Below are positions 6,084 to 8,824 of a stretch of DNA of 8,824 nt, piece by piece. Made by a program: the position numbers and the translations under genes. Location of the stretch: the NCBI GenBank assembly GCA_025457845.1, contig JALOTO010000051.1, positions 1 to 8,824 on the forward strand, given 5' to 3'. Within the stretch, counting starts at the first letter, position 1. Every line of letters starts with the position of its first letter. The notes below the pieces were generated by a model that was not told where the DNA came from, made no database searches, and worked only from the letters and a program-made list of their open reading frames with translations. Origin of the DNA: Thermoplasmata archaeon (GTDB lineage Archaea > Thermoplasmatota > Thermoplasmata > UBA10834).

Positions 6084-6383
6084 TTACCTGCTGTCCACGG
6101 AGAAGCCGAGCTCCTCGAGGACCTCTTTGACCTTCTTCTTGTGCTCGCCCTGCAGCTCGATCTTGCCGTCCTTGTAGGTCCCGCCGGCGGCGCACCTCGT
6201 CTTCAGCTTCCTCGCGAGGTCCTCCATGTCTATGTCGCTGGAGTTGATCCCCTCGACGACGGTGACGATCTTCCCGTAGCGCCTGGTGTCCGTCAGGATC
6301 TTGATCTGCTGCTGTTCCTTCGCGATCTGCTCACACATGCACAGCTCTTCCGGCAGTCCGCAGGTCGAGCATATACCGGCCAT
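6084..6383 (-). CDS. Translation initiation factor aIF1 (SUI1 family)
   Basis: aIF1 is the archaeal counterpart of eIF1/SUI1. It binds the 30S platform near the P site and enforces accurate start-codon choice. The 99-residue protein has the archaeal layout: a short N-terminal Cys-rich segment (Cys5-x2-Cys8 and Cys15-x-Cys17, probably a zinc knuckle), a linker, and the SUI1 domain at about 27-97. The domain shows [13 protein letters not shown] at 34-46, then [26 protein letters not shown] at about 56-81 in continuous homology, and VLEELGF at 88-94. The ATG at 6383 overlaps the uL29 TAA by one base (TAATG) and has AAGGAGGAG upstream. Placement among 50S and 30S genes ties its dosage to the ribosome (inference). 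Confidence 0.95.
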   Translation of the reverse strand: MAGICSTCGLPEELCMCEQIAKEQQQIKILTDTRRYGKIVTVVEGINSSDIDMEDLARKLKTRCAAGGTYKDGKIELQGEHKKKVKEVLEELGFSVDSR

Positions 6384-6676
6384 TACTTCTTCTCCTCCTT
6401 GACAGCGGGCTTCCCGCCCTTCTTAGCCTTCGTCTCCTTCTTCTGAGCGGGCGCGGCAGCCTTGGCCTTCTCGGCCTTCAGCTCCTGCTCCCGCATGACC
6501 GTGTGGATCCTGGCGATCTCCGTCCTGAGGGCCCGTATCTTGCCCGGGCTCGCGGGTGCGCCACCCATCGCGGCGACGCCCCTCTCGTGCATGAGCTCGT
6601 CGCTGAGCTCCCTCATCTTGGAGCGCACGTCCTCCTGGCGCATCTCCCTCAGTTCCTTCATCTTGATGAGTGCCAT
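6383..6676 (-). CDS. rpl29p: Large-subunit ribosomal protein uL29 (L29p) with Lys/Ala-rich C-terminal tail
   Basis: uL29 lies by the exit tunnel beside uL23, near where nascent-chain factors such as SRP dock. The family fold is a pair of antiparallel helices. Here residues 4-33 ([10 protein letters not shown] at the start, then [11 protein letters not shown]) and 44-66 ([20 protein letters not shown]) form them, with the typical IRxxRxxIARIxT pattern. Usual length is about 65-70 residues; this protein has 97, the extra being a C-terminal tail of about 30 residues dominated by Lys, Ala and Glu. The ATG at 6676 is preceded by AAGGAGGG, and the gene begins 4 nt after the uS3 stop. Its TAA stop shares one base with the aIF1 start. 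Confidence 0.93.
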   Translation of the reverse strand: MALIKMKELREMRQEDVRSKMRELSDELMHERGVAAMGGAPASPGKIRALRTEIARIHTVMREQELKAEKAKAAAPAQKKETKAKKGGKPAVKEEKK

Positions 6677-6680
6677 CCGT

Positions 6681-7616
6681 TCAGCCCTCCTTCTTCTCCT
6701 CGGCCTTCGGGGCCTCGGCGAGCGGCTTCGGCTCCTCTGCGGTGATCGCCTGGGTGGGCGCCGGCTGTATCGCCTCTGCCGGCTTGGCCTCGCCCTCCTC
6801 CTTCTTCTTGCGCTTCCTGGGCTTCTTCTCCTCGCCCGGAGCGCCCGCGGCGGCGGGCTCGCCCTCCTTCTTGGCGCGCCTCGGCTTCTTGGCCTTGGTC
6901 TCGTCCTCGGCGGTCTTCTTCAGCTCCTCGACCGCCTCGGCCGCCTTCTGCTCCTCGGCCTTCTCCGCGGCCTGCTTCAGGGTCGCCGCGTCCGGAGCCG
7001 GCGCATCGGCGGGTGCCGCTGGCGGCGGTATGATGTCGATCTCGTCCGGCAGCTTGGCCCTCGGGTCCATGATCTGGACCGTGACGCCGATGATGCCGGG
7101 CTTGAGCTTCGCCCCCGCGAAGCCGTTGTGCATGAAGTCGAGCTTGGCCTGTCCGCAGAACTTGATGTGGCCGTCCTTGAACTTCTCGGTCCTGTGCCTC
7201 TGGCCCGTGAGCTTGCCGGCGATTATGACCTGGCAGCCCTTGGCGCCGGACTCCATTATCCTGCGCACGGTGGAGTGCCCGGCCCGCCTGAAGTGCCAGC
7301 CCCTCTCGAGGGCGTTGGCGAGCTTCTCGGCCATGATCTGGGCGTTGAGGTTCGGGTTCTCTACCTCCTGCACCTCGATCTGCGGGTTGTTGAAGTTGAA
7401 GTCCTCCTCTATGGCCCTCGTGAGGCTCTTGATGGCCTCTCCCCTGCGGCCTATGACCAGGCCAGGGCGCTCGGTTATGAGCGTGACGCGCGTGCCCATC
7501 GGGGTCCTCTGGACGTCCAGCCCTCCGAAGCCGGCCCTGCCGACGCGCTGCATGACGTACTCCTTGAGCAGGACCCTGCGGATGTTCTCGGTGACGAACT
7601 TCCTCTCGCTTGCCAT
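6681..7616 (-). CDS. rps3p: Small-subunit ribosomal protein uS3 (S3p) with long charged C-terminal tail
   Basis: uS3 is a 30S head protein at the mRNA entry site and contributes to mRNA unwinding and start selection. An N-terminal KH domain (type II) covers about residues 17-90, with its nucleic-acid loop GRRG intact at 56-59. The S3 C-terminal domain follows at about 91-195 (AEKLANALERGWHFRRAG at 96-113, KGCQVIIAGKLTGQR at 126-140, KPGIIGVTVQIMDP at 172-185). From about residue 199 to 311 the protein becomes low complexity: first Pro/Ala-rich, then a Glu/Lys/Ala stretch likely to be helical or disordered, with basic clusters such as KKPRKRKKK. Archaeal uS3 commonly ends in a shorter charged tail, so about 113 residues is long. 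The ATG at 7616 has an AGAGGTG site. The stop lies 4 nt before uL29. Confidence 0.95.
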   Translation of the reverse strand: MASERKFVTENIRRVLLKEYVMQRVGRAGFGGLDVQRTPMGTRVTLITERPGLVIGRRGEAIKSLTRAIEEDFNFNNPQIEVQEVENPNLNAQIMAEKLANALERGWHFRRAGHSTVRRIMESGAKGCQVIIAGKLTGQRHRTEKFKDGHIKFCGQAKLDFMHNGFAGAKLKPGIIGVTVQIMDPRAKLPDEIDIIPPPAAPADAPAPDAATLKQAAEKAEEQKAAEAVEELKKTAEDETKAKKPRRAKKEGEPAAAGAPGEEKKPRKRKKKEEGEAKPAEAIQPAPTQAITAEEPKPLAEAPKAEEKKEG

Positions 7617-7636
7617 GTGTACACCTCTTCAGAGCC

Positions 7637-8083
7637 TCAGGCCCCGACCTCCTCGAGTATGATCTCTATGCTGGTCGTCTGTTCGTTCCACGGCGAGCTC
7701 CTGCCGTAGGCGCGGGGCATGAACCCCTGCTGTATGCGTCCCCTGTGGGCGCATGCGACCTTCACCCTCATGTTCTCCGCGTCCAGTCCCTTGTACTCGG
7801 CGTTGCTCTGGGCGTTCTCGAGCACCTTCAGGATGGCCTTGGCTGCCTTCACCGGGTATCTCGCCGGGCCCACCTTGGGCTTCGGGCTGAGGAACATCTT
7901 GTACCTCGTGTAGGGCACGGGGATCGTGAGGTCCGCCACGCCCTTCAGGTACTTCTTCGCGTCCTCGACCTTCTTGCCCCTGAGCTCCTTCAGTACCTCG
8001 CGGCAGTGCTTCGGCGACACGCTGAGCTCCTTGCCTATGGCCCTAGAGGTCGTCTCCGGATCCGTCTTCATCGTGTATCCCAT
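7637..8083 (-). CDS. rpl22p: Large-subunit ribosomal protein uL22 (L22p)
   Basis: uL22 sits at the polypeptide exit tunnel, with a globular domain on the ribosome surface and a beta-hairpin reaching into the tunnel. The 148 residues fit the archaeal family: an N-terminal archaeal segment (MGYTMKTDPETTSRAIGKEL), the core SPKHCREVLKELRGK at 23-37, GPARYPVKAAKAILKVLENAQSNAEYKGL at roughly 72-100 in continuous homology, and the hairpin/C-terminal part with AHRGRIQQGFMPRAYGR at 112-128. The ATG at 8083 has a strong GAGGTGA site that overlaps the end of uS19. The loop at 59-72 (TRYKMFLSPKPKVG) seems not to carry the VGHR-type sequence I recall from many archaeal homologues. The next gene, uS3, starts 20 nt downstream, the largest gap in the window. 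Confidence 0.95.
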   Translation of the reverse strand: MGYTMKTDPETTSRAIGKELSVSPKHCREVLKELRGKKVEDAKKYLKGVADLTIPVPYTRYKMFLSPKPKVGPARYPVKAAKAILKVLENAQSNAEYKGLDAENMRVKVACAHRGRIQQGFMPRAYGRSSPWNEQTTSIEIILEEVGA

Positions 8084-8092
8084 GGTGTCACC

Positions 8093-8704
8093 TCACTTGA
8101 GCGGCATGAACTTCGAGGACCTGGTCGCGCCGACACCCAGGCCGGAGTGCCTCACGGACTTCCTCGTCATCGCGAACTCGCCGAGCGCATGCCCGATCAT
8201 CTCGGGCTTGATGTCGACGGTCGAGAACTCCTTCCCGTTGTAGACGTTGACGGTCTTGCCGACGAACTCGGGCAGGATCGGGATCTCCCTCCTGTGGGTC
8301 CTGACCGGTCCCTCGGACGCCCTGAGCCTCCTGATGAAGGACTCCTGCTCGGAGTTCAGGCCCCTGATGTAGGTCCTGCGGGCCCTCGCCGGGAGCAGCT
8401 CGATTATCTCGGCCAGAGGCATCTTGAGGAGCTCCTCCATGGTGTGGCCCCTGTAGGTGAACTCCTTCTTCCTCCTGGCCTGGATCTGGCTCTTCTTCTT
8501 CCTCATCCGTCGCCTGGCGGCCTTGGCGGTTCCCTGGAACCTCGGCGCCTTGCTGGCCTTCTTCTCCTCGACGGGCGCTGCCGCCGGGGTCGCCGCTGCC
8601 GCGGCCGGTGCCGCCGGTGCGGGCGTCGCTCCCGCCTTCGGTGCTGCTGGTGCGGCCGGGGTCTTGGCTCCGGCCTTCGCGTCCTGCTTCTTGTCTTCAG
8701 CCAT
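8093..8704 (-). CDS. rps19p: Small-subunit ribosomal protein uS19 (S19p) with long N-terminal extension
   Basis: uS19 lies in the head of the 30S subunit next to uS13 and contacts the A-site side of the decoding region. The conserved core starts near residue 80: FTYRGHTMEELL at about 82-93, RRTYIRGL at 109-116, and the family signature around residues 136-195 (THRREIPILPEFVG, then VYNGKEF, GHALGEF and RHSGLGVGATRSSKF). The protein has 203 residues; archaeal S19 is usually about 130-150. The excess is an N-terminal stretch of about 65 residues made mostly of Ala, Pro and Lys, followed by a basic patch (about 62-80). The ATG at 8704 is preferred because a Shine-Dalgarno match sits just upstream and only 3 nt separate it from the uL2 stop. 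An internal ATG at 8506 would give a family-length protein but has a weaker site and would leave a gap of about 200 nt. Confidence 0.95.
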   Translation of the reverse strand: MAEDKKQDAKAGAKTPAAPAAPKAGATPAPAAPAAAAATPAAAPVEEKKASKAPRFQGTAKAARRRMRKKKSQIQARRKKEFTYRGHTMEELLKMPLAEIIELLPARARRTYIRGLNSEQESFIRRLRASEGPVRTHRREIPILPEFVGKTVNVYNGKEFSTVDIKPEMIGHALGEFAMTRKSVRHSGLGVGATRSSKFMPLK

Positions 8705-8707
8705 TCA

Positions 8708-8824
8708 TCACACCTTCTTCGGCTTCCTCTGCGGAGCGAGCCTGCCTACCTTCCTGCCAGGCGGCGTGTTCCTGCCGACGCTGGATTGAGTACCCACATG
8801 CGGGTGGCCACCGCCACCGTGCGG
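8708..8824 (-). CDS. rpl2p: Large-subunit ribosomal protein uL2 (L2p), C-terminal 38 codons only
   Basis: This is the 3' end of uL2, which binds 23S rRNA near the peptidyl-transferase centre and is needed for subunit association and peptide-bond formation. The visible 38 residues begin [11 protein letters not shown] and contain the conserved PPGRKVG stretch, then end in a basic tail (RKPKKV). The His/Gly-rich loop and the PPGRKVG element are hallmarks of the archaeal and eukaryotic L2 C-terminus. The gene runs off the right edge, so about 200 N-terminal residues are missing. It ends in two consecutive TGA codons (8710-8708 and 8707-8705), with the ATG of uS19 directly after the second. The uS19 Shine-Dalgarno sequence lies in the last codons of uL2, so the two genes are probably translationally coupled. 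Confidence 0.93.
   Translation of the reverse strand, partial: PHGGGGHPHVGTQSSVGRNTPPGRKVGRLAPQRKPKKV

Larger units (their letters stand above)
1..8824 (-). other. Archaeal S10/spc-type ribosomal protein operon (internal segment)
   Basis: Nineteen same-strand genes run without a break across the whole window. Intergenic distances are 2 to 20 nt, and five junctions overlap: uL29/aIF1 and uL6/eL32 by 1 nt (TAATG), and eS4/uL5, uL5/uS14 and uL18/uS5 by 4 nt. No gap is large enough for an ordinary promoter plus leader, and no stem-loop or T-rich terminator was noticed between genes, so one long polycistronic message with translational coupling is the simplest reading (inference). The order is the known archaeal arrangement. 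Earlier genes of the S10 block (uL3, uL4, uL23, the rest of uL2) would be expected beyond the right edge, and uL30 and uL15 beyond the left edge. Confidence 0.93.

Noticed and set aside
6076..6195. Upstream extension of the RNase P subunit frame by 40 residues
   Set aside because: The extension is Arg/Gln/Gly-rich and lies within aIF1. The family similarity and the ATG at 6075 define the gene.
6462..7709. Plus-strand open frame of 415 codons, Leu/Gly/Arg-rich and hydrophobic-looking
   Set aside because: Antisense to uL29 and uS3. The leucine runs mirror the Lys/Glu/Ala codons of the uS3 tail, so no real membrane protein is indicated.
8570..8660. Possible short tandem repeat in the GC-rich stretch
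   Set aside because: The pattern comes from alanine and proline codons in the uS19 extension. Units are imperfect and stay in frame, with no spacer or array structure.
1..8824. Hidden novel system such as a defence island, CRISPR array, transposon or riboswitch
   Set aside because: Every stretch is covered by conserved ribosomal or translation genes with gaps of at most 20 nt. I saw no direct-repeat arrays, inverted terminal repeats, integrase or untranslated leader.

Overview
The window is one uninterrupted archaeal ribosomal-protein gene cluster (the S10/spc region), read entirely from the minus strand, so the biological 5' end is at the right edge. It holds 19 genes, 17 complete and two cut by the window edges. 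In transcription order they are uL2 (3' end only), uS19, uL22, uS3, uL29, aIF1 (SUI1), RNase P subunit Rpp29/P29, uS17, uL14, uL24, eS4, uL5, uS14, uS8, uL6, eL32, eL19, uL18 and uS5 (cut at its 3' end).

The organism is an archaeon. eS4, eL32 and eL19 lie in the spc block, and a SUI1 gene and an RNase P protein gene sit between uL29 and uS17, an order familiar from euryarchaeal-type genomes. The proteins match archaeal rather than bacterial forms. Base composition is GC-rich, codons favour C or G in the third position, and 14 of the 18 stops in the window are TGA. Alanine/lysine/glutamate-rich tails and GC-richness would suit a Thermoplasmatota-like lineage, but that placement is a guess that I cannot test here.

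Packing is extreme. The largest gap between genes is 20 nt, and five junctions overlap by 1 or 4 nt. I see no internal promoter, terminator, RNA gene, repeat array or mobile element. Most genes have a Shine-Dalgarno sequence matching parts of GGAGGTGATC at a nearly fixed distance from the start codon. This register decides several starts (uL18, eL19, uL6, uL14 and a TTG start for uS14).

The genes act together. Small-subunit proteins (uS19, uS3, uS17, eS4, uS14, uS8, uS5) and large-subunit proteins (uL2, uL22, uL29, uL14, uL24, uL5, uL6, eL32, eL19, uL18) build the ribosome, aIF1 controls start-codon selection, and Rpp29 helps mature tRNA 5' ends. I found no undescribed system. The points worth a second look are lineage-specific: low-complexity tails on three consecutive genes (uS19, uS3, uL29), a helix-hairpin-helix extension on eL32, and altered KOW-motif glycines in both uL24 and eS4.
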